Assembly: GCA_034401795.1 (NCBI GenBank)
Contig: CM067370.1
Span: 54,052,880-54,116,879, forward strand
Source: Chaetoderma sp. LZ-2023a
Taxonomy: Eukaryota; Mollusca; Caudofoveata; Chaetodermatida; Chaetodermatidae
Reading direction: 5' to 3'
Length of the DNA stretch: 64,000 nt
In this document: positions 13,645-26,604 of the stretch, in pieces
Numbering within the stretch: the stretch's first letter is position 1
How the letters are laid out: each line of letters starts with the position of its first letter
Notes under the pieces: model-generated
What the model was told of the DNA's origin: nothing
Database searches by the model: none
The model's input: the letters and a program-made list of their open reading frames with translations, nothing else
Made by a program: the position numbers and the translations under genes

Positions 13645-16195
13645 ATGATTATCTGCACCATCAATTGCAGAGGATTAAATACCGAATTCAAGCAGCGCCA
13701 CTTGCTTGAAGAATTAGCAAATGAGAGAGTTGATATTGCTTTTCTACAAGAGACCAAAATTTTAAAAAGCTGAAGTATATGAATCGCTCAAAGATATTTC
13801 AAAAGGGCAGCTTTTTTATTCTTTATCACAAGATAATAGCGCGCGTGGGTGGGGTGGGGGGGGGGGGTGGGTGGGGGGGGGGCATTCTTATCCTGCCTCC
13901 GCTGTCTCAACTATGTTGACGTTATATCGTCGTCATCATATACAAATGGACGATGGATTTGTGTATCAATTGATGTACTAAACACAAGTTTAAATTTGAT
14001 GTGCCTTTATGCACCTACCTCTCATCAATTGCGCCGTGAATTTCTAAATGATGTTTCCACAATAATTCAAGACAGAACGCCTGAAAACCTAATTATGGGC
14101 GGTGACTTTAATTGCATATTAGATTAGGCTAAAGACAGAAACTCTAGGTCTAATTTTAATGACACATCGCATAATATTTTGAAACACATTTGTGAAAATA
14201 AAAGCTTGGTAGACACTTATCGGATTGAAAATCCAGAAGGCCGGAAATTTACTTGGGTTTCAACCGATGGAAGGTTAGCTTCAAGGTTAGACAGGATCTA
14301 TGTAGAACGATCACTGAAAGGTTACATGTGTAAAACTAACATAAAACCAGTAACCTTCTCTGATCACAATATGTTTCCATCACATTAGACAATGCTGACT
14401 GGGTCAAACGAGAAGATGGATTTTGGAAACTTAATGCAACGCAATGACTTTCAAGGAATATGTATACATGGCGTAGAAAGGCCACTAAAGGTTTCTCAAT
14501 ATGCAGATGATACGACTGTGTTTGCGGGTAAAAATACGGATTTTAGAATTTTAAATGGAGTATTAACAGATTTTCAAAAGGCATCAGGGCTTAAAGTCAA
14601 TAAAGACAAATCTAAGGGCTTATTTTTGGGCAATTCGAAGGGCAGAACTAACAATGTGATGGATATTAACTGGTCAAGTGATGTCATAAAAATTTTGGGT
14701 ATTTACTTTAGTAGAGAACAAAATGTATTACTAAACTGGGAAGAAAGGCTATCCAAGCTAAAGTGTGCATTACTAAATTGGAAACGATGTCGCCTGGACT
14801 GTGGTATACCGCTTCTGTAGTTCATATGCCCAAATCAGTAGAGTCAAAGATCAACACGTTACCTTTGTACTTCTTATGGGAGGAAAAAGTCCATTTAGTA
14901 TCACAGTCAATCCGCACCAATGAAAAGCATGCCGGCGGCCTGGATTTGGTTAATGTTTCAGCAAAGTCTGCTTCTTTAAAATTGAAATTCTTGAATAAGT
15001 TACTTACTTCAAACTCATCTTGGTCAAGTGTTTCAAGGGCACTTATCCAAAGGTACGTTGACCCATTTCCAGTAGAATGTTTATTTATGTGCAAGAAATT
15101 GCCACCTAATCATCAAAAGATTCCAAATGTATATAAAGAACAGCTCGAAGCCTTAAAAATATTTACGCGATCAATGCCACAACCCAATTGTTGGGAAGAT
15201 GCCTTAAAGCAACGTCTTTGGGGCAACGAGTTGATTCGTGATAATGATGATGTATTACATTTGCCATCTATGGCCAAAAATGGTATTCAATATTTACGTG
15301 ACTTGGTAAATCCGAAATCTCGTAGATGGATTGCGATGCAAGATATAGCAAGAATAACATCAATGAGACATATTGATGCTCACCGCTTATTTGTTAGAAT
15401 AAAGAATGCAATACCTGCTGTATGGTTCAAATTGCCGAAAGCACGTGGCAACATTGGTATGTTGCAACCAACATTAGTATTTATGTCAGAACATAAAAAA
15501 TACAACATGGCATCTAGAGACTGGTATAGAATTCTAATGCAAAGTCGGAGACAGACTCCTATTGTGGTTAGGCATTGGAACAATTTAGGATGCACGCCAA
15601 AGAACTGGAAAATGCCTGGAAAGCAATACATCTACCTTGTCTACCAGGAAATGCACGGGACCTGGCATGGCGATTACTCCATCAAAGGCTATGGGTCGGT
15701 CATCTTACTTATATGTGTAAAATATCAAGTACAGACCGGTGCTTATTATGTAATACTGAGGAGGAAACGATAGACCATCTATTTACTCAGTGTCGCATAA
15801 CTACAGGCTTTTGGGTATATATTAATATGCTCCTTGCTAAATTTGGAACCAAATATGTGAATTTAGTGGCTGAAACAATTTTGTTCAAAGATTGCTCAAC
15901 TATCGGACGAATCATTAATAGCAAGGAGAAAGAATTGTTAATAACCCTGTTATCTGTAGGAGTGTGGGCCATCTGGAAGCATCAGTGTTCAGAGGCCAGA
16001 GATAAAACCGGCAACAACCATCAGAGAGCCATACAAGCTATATTTCGATCATTGTTGATAAACTGCATTCATTGTGAATTTTACAGGCTAGTAGAACATG
16101 GGAGAGAAAGTAGATTTAAAGACGTATGGTGCAAAACTGGCCTAGTATCAATTGAATACGGATATCTTAAAATATCAGAAGCGGAACTTGTATAA
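13645..16195 (+). pseudogene. LINE ORF2 (endonuclease and reverse transcriptase)
   Basis: The APE-type endonuclease begins MIICTINCRGLNTEF and has AFLQETK, GGDFNCILD, SRLDRIYVER and FSDHNM. The RT catalytic box is YADDTTVF near 14505, followed by thumb text (SGLKVNKDKSKGLFLG) and GGLDLVNVSAKSASLK, typical of Tx1. The C-terminus has the zinc motif CLLCNTEEETIDHLFTQC. Damage: a frameshift and TGA at 13771-13773; a run of G near 13850-13885 that scrambles the middle of the endonuclease; a TAG near 14125; a deletion at about 14388-14480 that removes the RT segment upstream of YADD; and a frame change near 15600. The protein would nick target DNA and copy the RNA there, but this copy is dead. Confidence 0.85.
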
Positions 16196-16564
16196 GCTAG
16201 CACACTCGCTGCTTGCTGTATATTGATAAATGCTATTTTAATTTATTTTAATTGCCTTTATTTTAAAATTGTAATGCCTTAGGAGACTCTAATCTTAACG
16301 AATATCCTAACCTTGGGATCAGAATATTAAAATATCAAATGAGCATTATGTCAATATTCTGGAGGTGATCCGATTTTCAAGTTAACAATTAGCTTCCTGT
16401 TGTAAATATTTACTGTAGGTGTATTTGTTCCAGGGTAATTTGCAAAAACTTACAATGAAGTAAATTTAGAATGTGAACCCAGAGCGCCATCTAAGTAGTC
16501 ATAGTTTGTAAACGTTTGCTTTGTGCATTATATTATATAAAGGCTACTACGTCCGTTGGGTATT

Positions 16565-16842
16565 TAATAATCGGCTAACTGGCGTCAATGAGTGACCTTT
16601 TTGCTACTTATTGACGAGTCACCTCGCCACTTGTTGGCGAGCTGCACTCGCCATTTGGCCTGCTACTTTACGGTGTGCTACGTTAAACTACATATGATCT
16701 ACTTAGCCTGCCGGTCATGAATCGGCTCAATGGCATCAATGATTAGCAGTAGCTTACTGCTAATTATTGATGAGTGGCTTTACCACTTGCTGGTTAGCTA
16801 TGCTCGCCATTTGGGCCTACTACTACACGGTGTGCAAATAGC
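16565..16842. repeat. Diverged direct duplication in the LINE 3' region
   Basis: Two units of about 115-120 bp, at 16565-16683 and 16726-16842, share the order AATCGGCT, GGCGTCAATGA or GGCATCAATGA, TTATTGAYGAGT, ACCACTTG or CCACTTG, GCTCGCCATTTG and ACGGTGTGC. Within each unit the phrase CAATGA and its complement TTATTGA can pair as a stem. Confidence 0.6.
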
Positions 16843-17103
16843 AATGTCTTTGTTGAATTATGTTATGTTATCAGCTTTTTATTAATTATGTTTTCTATGT
16901 AGTTACGCCACGGTTGTGGTATATGATAATAGAATATTTTAGCTTGCACTGTTTTGACATGTTAGGTTTGTATTGTTATTCTAGTAATAAAGTCTGCTAT
17001 TTCAACCGATTTTTTATGGGGGTTTGCAAGCCTTTTTAAAGGAGTTCCTCCGGGAAGTGTATCCGACTGCGTCAGCGTCGGATTTTCAAAAAAAAAGAAA
17101 AAA

Positions 17104-17555
<452 letters not shown>

Positions 17556-17775
17556 TCAACAGTTCTTCAAAACAAGAAAAGAAGCATGCTATATAGACAG
17601 TAGAACAAATTTTCTATCGAATACTATAAACATATTTGGCCCGAGAGACATCGCTGTCGTAGACAGCAATGTCTTAGGATCCAATTACGCACGAGTATAA
17701 AATAAGCATTTTTACCTTGTTTTGTAGACGAGTCAGGCCACTTGTGAACTGCACTGCATGAATTAGATAGTACTA

Positions 17776-18860
17776 CTATGTGTTAATCAAGTATTTTTTT
17801 ATTGTTTTCTTGCATAATTTTGTTGATAGAATTTTCTCACGTGTTTCCTGTTTTGTTTTGTTCCATAACTTAATGGCTGCAAATGACATTCGGTGTTTTC
17901 CAAATGTCTGTAGTTTGTGTCTGCTCCTAGTGTCGTGTTGGTGGGCTATAAATTTGGGTAAAGTGTTGTGGTGGAAGTCTTTGACAATAGTTAGCATTTA
18001 AGATTTTCCTATGTCGGCGAGTTTAAGTAATTTTTCTACTTTGAACATGTGTTGGCCCTCTGCTGGCCTAAAAAATAGTTTGATGCTTTTTTATGGAGAC
18101 TGAATTTTGGATATTTTGTTTTTGTAGGTGTTAGTCAAGACTGCATTGCAGTAAGTGATGTGCGGGAGGATCAAGGTGCTGTGCAGTGTGCTAACTGTGC
18201 CATGTGTCATATATGGTTTTAGTCTTTGGATGACACCTATTCCTCTTGCTACTTTTGCGGCAACTGTTTCTATTTGTCTGGCCCAGGTCAAGTCTACATA
18301 TCCCCCTAGAAACTTCGCATAAGTTGCCTCTTCAATTTCCTTATTGCTAATATACAACTTTGGAACCTCTTTATTTATTAATTCTCTAGATTTTGCAAAT
18401 AACATATAGTTTGCTTTATCCACATTTAATGATAATTTATTTAATGAAAACCAATTAGTAATTTCTTCCATTTCCTTATTTACGTTTTTGTATAATGTAA
18501 CTATGTCTTCGTCGGAGCAAAAGACATTGGTGTCATCAGCAAATAGTATTAGTGACATGTGTTTGCATATGTTAGGAAAATCGTTCATATACAAGAGGAA
18601 TAGCAGAGTACCAAGGATGGACTCCTGAGGAACACCGCAAGTTAGTCTCCTGTTTTCAGAGCAAGTTGCATTGAATTCCCCACATTTCGTTCTGTCACTT
18701 AGATAGCTTTGAAACCAGATAAGTGCGCTTCCTAGGATTCCGTAATAGGCAAGTTTTTCTAATAGGATTTTATGATTGATAGCGTCGAAAGCTTTTGAAA
18801 GGTCCAGAAAATGCCTATTATGTACTTTTTCTTTTCAATTGAGTCTATTATTTTTCTGTC
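17776..18860 (-). pseudogene. LINE reverse transcriptase fragment
   Basis: Minus-strand piece of a non-LTR reverse transcriptase. It reads, across frames, LEKLAYYGILGSALIWFQSY, then a CGVPQ box, then LILFADDTNVFCS (catalytic FADD), then KLSLNVDKANYMLFAK, and a C-terminal block with KLWNKTKQETREKIL near 17800-17900. The order is that of CR1/Jockey-type elements. The 5' part (endonuclease and RT fingers) is missing, as is usual for 5'-truncated LINE copies, and there are frame breaks near 18595 and 18000-18090. No function is expected. Confidence 0.8.
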
Positions 18861-20742
18861 ATTTCAATTAGTGCTAGCAGTGTTGAATGTTTTTTCACGG
18901 AACACGTATTGTGATGCATAAAGGATTGACTTTTTATCTAAGTATATGACAAGCCGATTGTACATTTAAGTCGTTCCATTAAATTCTATGGAGAATCTAT
19001 GTGTATTTATTGAAGAGGTGTGTATTGCTAAATAATATACAAGAAAACAGCTAGGCTAGAAACGAATAATCAATAATTACATTTCAAAGTAACTTCCAGG
19101 GCCGGATCCGAAAGACCATGCGGGAACTTGGAGCAAGGGTATATAGTGGTGAGATGGCTCCTTGTCAAAGGCAGTAACCATCCCACTATCGCATTTCCCC
19201 CATCCACTACGAAACTTTCCACCAGTGACATAGTCCGTGTATTTATCATTGGGCAATCCCAGACTGGCCCAAAATACCTGACCCCTCTAACCAGCCCGTG
19301 TGGGTGGGTGAATGGGTGTGTGGGGGGGGGGGGGGTTGTGTTAATCCAGCGTCAAAGTGTTTAGAATTCGTCTCTGCGAAATAATCCCCATAATGTACAG
19401 CATTTTGGCGTTTAATTAAACGCCCCCACCCCACCCCTACTTTGCATCCAACTTCTTATTGGATGCAGGTGGGTTTCCATGAAGCCCGATCAATAGACCA
19501 AGTAATATTTCTTAGGACAGTGTACACGTGTGTATGCTCTCGCTCACATATGGTCTATTGGCCTCGGGTTGTGGGAGGGGGGAGACTGTCAAAAGTAGAT
19601 CTTTTGAGAAGCCATTTCCTGCATTGTTGGCCCATGATATTCATTTCAGAATTGTTAATAATAAGATATAGTAGTTAGTTAATGTTGGGAAACGTGAAAC
19701 TGTCTGGCTGGAGAGAGTGTGGTGGGCGGGGTTCATGAGCGGGGGGGGGGGGGGGCATAGTTACGTAATTCATTACACATTTGGATGTCACGCCAGCCTA
19801 CACGTGACGTAATCTATGAGGTTACATAGTTTAATGATAGATTTTATTCATCCATTAGGCAGGTACCGTGAAGGGATGATACTAATTATGAAAACGAGGA
19901 TTCCTGGTCTATCTTAGAACGCCTTACCACTTTCTGGTCCAAGTGCGCTGGTGGCATGACACCGACCATGCATTAAGTAATTATAGTACAACTAGAAAGT
20001 CCTTTACAGCGATTACGAATCGGCTGTTCGGTGCGCAATGTATGACTAATTCAAACTGACCTCGCTAACATACACGCACTTTTAGTACCTTGTGTAATAT
20101 CATTGATAGAAATAAAGTATCTAATGTTTACTCGACTAGAAAACCTGAATTCTGAATCAAAGATAAAGTATGTTAGACAAAATAGGACTATAGATCCAGT
20201 GGTCATATCGATAATAACTTTAGAAGTAGGTAAGAACGTGCTGGGGCTAAGGACTCTGACCGACGATAAGAAACAATGGTCAAAGACGAGGGACTGATTA
20301 CAGCTGCAAGATGTTTTCAAACTACTGCAACATAAGAGCACATCATCATCATCATCATCAATATGATAATCATCATCGTCGTCACCACCACTGCTGAACC
20401 AGTAACTCGCACCTCTGTCCCTGCTCGCTGGTTGTCATTACAGCTCAATGGACTGGAGAGGCATAGTGAATGCCGGTGTACTTGGTAAAGATATCACCCG
20501 AATACATGCCAACATATTATTACTTAGCGTTACTTAGGGTTACTTCTAGCTTTGCTTCTGGTACAATTCCTTAGAGATGCTCTTCACCGGACTCCTTTTC
20601 TTTATCATCCAATCGCTTTAGACTTTCGTTATGTTGATGACCGGAACAATGTTGACAGTTGACTGGAGGTTCGTTCCTAAATAAGTCACCAGAAAACTCA
20701 CACCAGCACGCCGAGAAAGCGAACCGACACGAGCGACAATAT
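18861..20742. other. Gene-free stretch with G-tracts
   Basis: Contains poly-G runs near 19322-19334 and 19741-19755, and a CATCATCAT run near 20341-20360. A minus-strand frame at 20571-20760 includes two CxxC-like pairs (SACWC, NCQHC) but is too short and unsupported to call. No other feature seen. Confidence 0.35.
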
Positions 20743-21713
20743 AACAAGAGGCCCAAGGGCCTGTGGCGCTCACTTGGACCATTAGCATTTGAACAATTTG
20801 CATTTAAATAGACATGATGGATAGTTTTCGAAAAATCCAAGATTATCACCAAAGAAATTCACCAATTGAAATTCTCGTTTGGTATGTTGACGAACAACTG
20901 CCATAGGATCATATCACTCATGTTTCGTTGAAGTGGGTGATTAACTTAGGAGTAGCCTTTTAAATGGTTCTTGAAAAATGTCAAAAATCCGAGATGGCCG
21001 GCAAAAAAAATCGACCATGATAGAATCCTTCCAGTCAAATTAAGTTGAAACAGGACAAGAGGTTAATGAGTAGTACCGTTTTGACAATTCCCATTAAGTT
21101 TTTCATAAAAATCTAATATTTTCTGAATGGGAGTTCTAGAGCCTACCACAGGATCATTTCAGGCAAATTTACTTGAAATCTGTCAAGAAGCTAAGGAGAT
21201 GCATTTCGACACTTTCCGGTAAATGTTTTTGGAAAATCTAAGAATTGACATTTTCCAGTAAATCTTCTACAAAATCTAAGATGTTCACCTAAAAAATTTA
21301 CCAATCAGTGCTGAATAGAAGTTGTAGAGCCTACCACTATAGGATCCTTCCAGGCAAATTTAGTTGAAATCTGTCAAGAATCTAAGGAGGAGATGCGTTT
21401 TGACACTTTCTGATAAATTTTATTATAAAATCTAAGATTTTCACTCAAAAGATTTACCAATCAAAATTCTGAAAAGAATTTCTAGAGCCTACCCCTATAG
21501 GATGCTTCCATGCAAATTTAGATGAAATCCGTCAAGAAACTAAGGAGTAGCATTTTTACCAATTAAAATTCTGAATAGACGTTCCTGTGGGTAACAGGAT
21601 AAGATCCTTTCAGCCAAATTTGGTTGAAATCGGTCACACCATTAAGGAGAAGAAGCGATTTGACGGACGGACGGACAGACGACCGCCATGGCATAAGCTC
21701 ACTTGGCCCTTCA
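20743..21713. mobile_element. Non-autonomous element with GGCCC termini
   Basis: Starts AACAAGAGGCCCAAGGGCC and CGCTCACTTGG; ends CATAAGCTCACTTGG and CCCTTCAGGGCC. The ends are inverted copies of each other over roughly 14 bp with a small gap. Internally the phrase AATTTAGTTGAAATCYGTCAAG and CTAAGGAG recurs four or five times, and a GACGGACGGACGGACAG run lies just before the right end. Elements of this look are abundant in molluscs and other marine invertebrates. No coding capacity. Confidence 0.65.
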
Positions 21714-21822
21714 GGGCCCATATTTCCGAAGCTATTGTTAGCTAGCGATATCGTTACACCCATTGCTTTAGTATGGTGTAACGATATCGCTAACACAACG
21801 AGAGCTTCTTGAACATGGGCCC
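21714..21822. mobile_element. Foldback MITE with GGGCCCA ends
   Basis: A 109-bp near-perfect palindrome. The left arm starts GGGCCCATATTTCCGAAGCT and ends TAGCGATATCGTTACACC; the right arm is its complement. The loop is about 15 bp. It abuts or shares a few terminal bases with the element to its left. Confidence 0.75.
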
Positions 21823-22482
21823 AGGACAGGTGACCTAACAAAGATTTGCGCATACTGGGGACTATAACAAGCGTATAATAAAACTACATAGAACTACCTT
21901 TCCAGGGGCATACAGTTTTATGTTCCTACAAAATCTGTAACCAGCCGTAAGCGATTTGCAGTTGTCGCGATATACATGTAGCCGATTTTATGTCCTCGAG
22001 CATTTTCTAATATTGTACTACATTCTGGAATAGCGATTCATTACACACTCGAGGACAATCGGTGACAGTGTGTCTGCTGTATCAATTTGGAACTACGCTG
22101 CTGATTGCCACACATTTTAAAAGATACTCTGCGACACTCCCCGATTAGTCGTAGATTATCTGCGACAAAACTGGAAATTGAGTTCCTTAAAATCTGTAAC
22201 CTGCCGAATCGCGCACAGCTTACGGATGGCTACCGAATTTATGGGAACAGGCTTTACCGCCGGCATAGATTTAAAAGCTATGAATTAATGTATGATAATA
22301 ATGAGATGGGTAGATTATGATTTTTATGATTTTGCAGATCATTCGGTTTCCCAGTCTCGTGAGCATGAGTAAATGTGAATAAGTTTCGCGTTCATTTTAC
22401 CATGCAGTCATGTCCTGTCGGGCATCTGAGCGTGAGGCTCATATATTTGGTAGAACCCCGCCCCACACCCCAACAAAAAACC
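21823..22482. other. Gene-free stretch
   Basis: Holds a short inverted pair, CCTCGAGCATTTTC near 21995 and ACACTCGAGGACAATC near 22047. No gene seen. Confidence 0.3.
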
Positions 22483-22486
22483 CACA

Positions 22487-22566
<80 letters not shown>

Positions 22567-22567
22567 C
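22483..22567. repeat. (ACGC)n microsatellite, third array
   Basis: About 18 ACGC units passing into a CA run. Confidence 0.95.
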
Positions 22568-23260
22568 GCCGACTAACTAACTGTCTGATGAAATTGCGAT
22601 TAAAACTATTATTAGAAAGAATCGACAGGCAAAAGAATGCATGTGTATATAATTTCTCTAATTTCTTTCAACAGGTGCGACTGACTGGTTGTAGGCCTAT
22701 GATTATTCAAAGCACGTTTGAGAAGCAAGGTGTCTTACATTCTTCACCTTCAACAAGAGATGGAATACGGACACGTCGACAGTCCATCTCACAATGCAAA
22801 TACGAACTGTTTAAAGTAGCCTCCTTCATTCTAGTGATCTCAACATACAGCTTGTGAATTTGAATTCATTTTCCAGGTCGCACGAATGTAAACATCTCAG
22901 GATGTGCTATTTGATTTGGAGGATATAAGATACCTTTGGCCTTCTTACGAGAGTGGATTATCTGTTCGCATGAACTCTGCCATTATACATATAATACAAA
23001 CGCAGAAGATTAACGGTTTTATTTATCCATGTGTTAAAATGTGTTGATTTTACAGATTGACTCATTCTGTGTTGTGTATGTGTTCAATATCTAACTTCAG
23101 AATTTCTCTATAAGATTAAACTGGCTGTCCTCAGCTAACTTAAAATTAATAATTAGTCAATCGATTCTTCTGTCCATTGAGACATATAGGACTACGTAAC
23201 CGGATTACTTTTTAACAGCACTGTCGTGGGAATTATCGTCGGATTGATATAGCATCAACA
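22568..23260. other. Upstream region of the membrane protein gene
   Basis: A CTTTCAACAG followed by GTG near 22665-22677 resembles a 3' splice site, and a TTTTACAG near 23050 another. Either could join a 5' untranslated exon to the coding exon starting at 23261, but no donor can be paired with them from sequence alone. Confidence 0.25.
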
Positions 23261-24931
23261 ATGATTTTCTACAGCGGAACAGTTGTGGATATGATCGTTC
23301 TCGGTGTTTTTAGGAATAGGCTGATTAAGCTGTGTCTGTTTTTGGTTTACTATTCATGTTTGCCGCTGTATAGCTCCCTACCTATAGCTGATTATGCTGG
23401 AAACACTGTTTTAAATGGCACGATTCCCGTGCCATCGACTACGTCTGATGTAGAACATAGCCGCCAGAATCTAGGCATTTGGAAATCAAACATGACAGTA
23501 AGACACAGATCTATGAGAATAAATATGAGTAAAACTGACAATCAAATTTTAAGATCTGATCTTTCAACAAACGAGAATCTCAGGAAATTAAACGACACGC
23601 CTGGGAAATATGTTCCATCGTATGTATTGTTGACAAAGGTCAATTCTTCAGCTGACATGGAATGGTTGGCCACTAGAAATACATCTTCAATTTTTAGAAA
23701 ACGATTAACTTATGGAGAGGAAATCAATATAACGGCAAATTTAGCTGTAATTCCAATCCTTGGTAGCCTGCTTTTCATTACTGCTCTGTGTATTAAAGGT
23801 TGCACGTGGTTTCGAGAGGACACACATGACAAGGATAATGAATATGGGAAGCATATGTACGTGATTATTTCACCATCAGGTGTGACCACGGATTATAAAA
23901 ACAACAATAGGATGTCAATGTTAGATAAGAGGGTTCAGTATGTGGATAAGGCAACTATGGCCACGCCTGCAGATATAACACGATCTTTGAAATATGACCA
24001 AGCATACTCGATGCCAGTTCTTCTTGAGTCTACTGAAGAAGACATCTCGAGGTCTGAAGATAATAGGAGAAATAGATATAGGACAGACAGTGACCTGGAC
24101 TACGATACTCTAGAATATCTGACGTGCATCCATAAAAAAGCCATGAAGAAAGCAAAACGTTCGCGGAAACGGTCAAAATCTGAGGTGGCGGAAAGTAATT
24201 ACGCTTATTTCGATAGCAGCGATGATGGCGATGATAGTGATGCTTGCGACCATGTCGAGATTAAAAGCAATGTTGTCGCCAAAGTCGAACCTCGCAGAAA
24301 TTCCATTGGTGATAGTTTTTTGTCCAATAGTTCCACTAAAATTAAAATCATTCTTTCGACAAATCCTCATACTAAGAATCATATTTGTATCGGTAAAGAA
24401 GATATGAAAACTCAGAAGTTACAAAATTACTCCGTGGACGGCATAGCACCAAATATAAATGGTGATGTAACGTTAGGTACGGTTAAAAACAAAAATATAC
24501 AAAACACAAACTGTGATATTCCTATAGAAGAAAATCGAGATTTTCCAGAATTGAGTACGAATGGAACAACGGGTCGAGCAGGCAACATGACAAAACGCCG
24601 GGTTACTTTTCAAGAAACGGATTCAGGTAGCAAGATAGATAAGAATATCAGTCCCAATCATTCTCGTTTTCAAATCACTAAACTACCTCAAAATGGACAA
24701 TCAAATGCAATAGACCTATGCCAAGCTGAGAATACAGATTCGAACAAAAATGCAACAACCCACTTTACACAAAAGCCCCAAACAAGTGGGCATGCTGACC
24801 TCTCCTGCAATGATAATAATAATAATGTGGGTAACCGGGTTATGAAACTTTGTCCTGATCCATGCGAAAATACAGAAGAACGGGAAACAATCTCGTCATC
24901 CATGTCACTGTTATCTACCTCACGTACATGA
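23261..24931 (+). CDS. Single-pass membrane protein, unknown family
   Basis: A 556-residue open frame in a genome where most frames are short. Residues about 18-42 form a hydrophobic stretch (LIKLCLFLVYYSCLPLYSSL) that fits a signal peptide after a short basic N-terminus. Residues about 43-158 would be the ectodomain, with seven N-glycosylation sequons (N52, N77, N88, N111, N128, N140, N156). Residues 160-180 (LAVIPILGSLLFITALC) are a clear membrane segment. The rest, about 375 residues, would be cytoplasmic: a lysine/arginine patch at 291-307 (KKAMKKAKRSRKRSKSE), an acidic patch at 318-330 (DSSDDGDDSDACD), and a long polar, low-complexity tail. I do not recognise the family. The start is the first ATG of the frame and precedes the signal-like stretch. 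It may be a terminal exon of a larger gene; an AATAAA lies at 25223-25228, about 290 bp past the stop. Confidence 0.75.
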   Translation: MIFYSGTVVDMIVLGVFRNRLIKLCLFLVYYSCLPLYSSLPIADYAGNTVLNGTIPVPSTTSDVEHSRQNLGIWKSNMTVRHRSMRINMSKTDNQILRSDLSTNENLRKLNDTPGKYVPSYVLLTKVNSSADMEWLATRNTSSIFRKRLTYGEEINITANLAVIPILGSLLFITALCIKGCTWFREDTHDKDNEYGKHMYVIISPSGVTTDYKNNNRMSMLDKRVQYVDKATMATPADITRSLKYDQAYSMPVLLESTEEDISRSEDNRRNRYRTDSDLDYDTLEYLTCIHKKAMKKAKRSRKRSKSEVAESNYAYFDSSDDGDDSDACDHVEIKSNVVAKVEPRRNSIGDSFLSNSSTKIKIILSTNPHTKNHICIGKEDMKTQKLQNYSVDGIAPNINGDVTLGTVKNKNIQNTNCDIPIEENRDFPELSTNGTTGRAGNMTKRRVTFQETDSGSKIDKNISPNHSRFQITKLPQNGQSNAIDLCQAENTDSNKNATTHFTQKPQTSGHADLSCNDNNNNVGNRVMKLCPDPCENTEERETISSSMSLLSTSRT

Positions 24932-25907
24932 AACGATAGAGCTAGTGGTTCTGTACAAAGTCAAGCCATTCTTCAAGAACACGATGTCTGTGACAGAGAG
25001 GTGACAGGACTATTACCCTGCGCGCAATAGTCTTACGTACACGTGTGGGCGATCACCTGTCTTTAAACACAAACGGATGGTTAGGAACCGCCGTCTTTTG
25101 ACACACAAATTACTTTCGACCAATACCAAACATGGGACATCCCAATTTATACACTCTTTCTTGGGTACAAATTTGATGCAATTCGGATCAACTGTTTCCC
25201 AGAAAAGAGCAACGGACGGACAAATAAAGACGACGGACAGCCCCAAATTCAATGCACGTTTTATGAGGAAAGTACTTTGAATTATGGTTGTGGCTAATAC
25301 ATTATGTAATAGTTCATTCACCGAATGATTTCAATGATTACAGAATAGACAGCACAGGTAGGTGTACTCACTGTGTAGACAAAGTTTTAAGATGTAATGT
25401 GCAAAATACGGTGGAACTTATTTCTAGTTACCACCATACAGAAAACCAAGAGGTTTGCGCAGCAGACAGGTATACCTCTCAACGCCAGTCAGTTGCCACC
25501 GTCTTTGTCTCTGAAATAGGTGACAATATATCTACCTACTGGAAAATATGTTTTAACCCTTAGAACACGAAAGGCATAATTCGAAAACTCGTGGACAATT
25601 TAACAAATATATTCTGTTGAATATTTTTTAAAGTAATTAGACACGGAGCTGTTGCTGCTTACAACTGACAGCAACGTATTCCTGTCAAATTAGTGTCAAA
25701 ATGTGCAACAGTTTACCTGTAGCCTACTTGAGATTCTGGGAAATCTGAATTCAGGGTTCAAAGGGTTAGGATACAAGCGTATAGAACAATTATCCATTGC
25801 ACTTTGTGACCGCGTGTGCCGCGTTCATGTTTAATGTAAAAATAGTATTTACTCGGGTTAAATAAATTAGATTGTTCACAAAATTAAACTCATATTATGT
25901 AGGCCTG

Positions 25908-25975
25908 CCTTTGATATTCAACAAATATCTGTTAGAATTATTCTAACACATATAGCCTATGTTGAATATCAAAGG
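25908..25975. repeat. 68-bp foldback
   Basis: Sixteen-base perfect arms, CCTTTGATATTCAACA and its complement, enclose a second palindrome, GTTAGAATTATTCTAAC. The arrangement suggests a small foldback MITE or a cruciform-prone site. Confidence 0.7.
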
Positions 25976-26239
25976 TACAAATAGAATTACTACCGAAAGT
26001 TCCTCTTCTTATTCTGCTAGAGGCAATAGAGTTTAAAACAAGAACAAGCGGAGATTATAGATTGCCTTTGTCGCAGGTCTTAAATTTGCCTTGAATTGTC
26101 CGATTCTTTCTGATCTGAATTTCCGGAATCACAAAGTTCGTGTGTTTGTCTGTCAAAAACTGCCAATCCAATTTGGCTGAAATTTGAACACAACGTGCAA
26201 GAGGATTTCCAGATTTTTGGTGTGATTCGGATAAAAGAC

Positions 26240-26604
26240 CCTGGATCCGGATCGGATCAACCTCTGGATATATGGATATCTCGCAATCTACTGATCCGAT
26301 TTGTCTCAACTATTAACACAAGAAAGTGTTTAACCATACACTAGGAATACACAACTTTGAGTGTGGTCCAGAAATCTAAAAATGTGACAAAAACGGGAGT
26401 GCGAGGGTCTGCAATCTCTTATTGCTCTTGTTGATAATAGATTAGTAACATAGGCCCAAAGTATGTGGGCAAACATACGTTAGGCCAATGTAAACACAAC
26501 AAGCAAAACTATATTGGGCCAACGAATAAACATGCTATGGAACAAATCCGCCAACGTAGGCCCAGTATTGTTTGCTCAGGAATTTGATCCGATCCGGATC
26601 CAGG
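26240..26604. repeat. Inverted pair of a 21-bp GATC-rich sequence
   Basis: The 21-bp text at 26240-26260, starting CCTGGATCCGGATCGGATC, occurs as an exact reverse complement at 26584-26604. The sequence between is not palindromic, so these may be the ends of a small element or two copies of a repeat facing each other. Confidence 0.5.

Larger units (their letters stand above)
12251..17103 (+). mobile_element. L1/Tx1-like LINE, damaged
   Basis: A non-LTR retrotransposon with ORF1 (12251-13607), ORF2 (13645-16195) and a long 3' untranslated region that contains AATAAA at 16986-16991 and ends in an A-rich run at 17088-17103. ORF1 with zinc knuckles, plus ORF2 with an APE endonuclease and a C-terminal CxxC-H-C motif, fits the Tx1 group of the L1 clade. 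The copy carries frameshifts, stops and a deletion of most of the front half of the RT domain, so it cannot move. The TAG array that follows directly may have grown from the tail. Confidence 0.8.

Noticed and set aside
20571-20852. Minus-strand frame with SACWC and NCQHC
   Set aside because: Short, no family match, partly made of the adjacent repeat element. An exon end is possible but unsupported.
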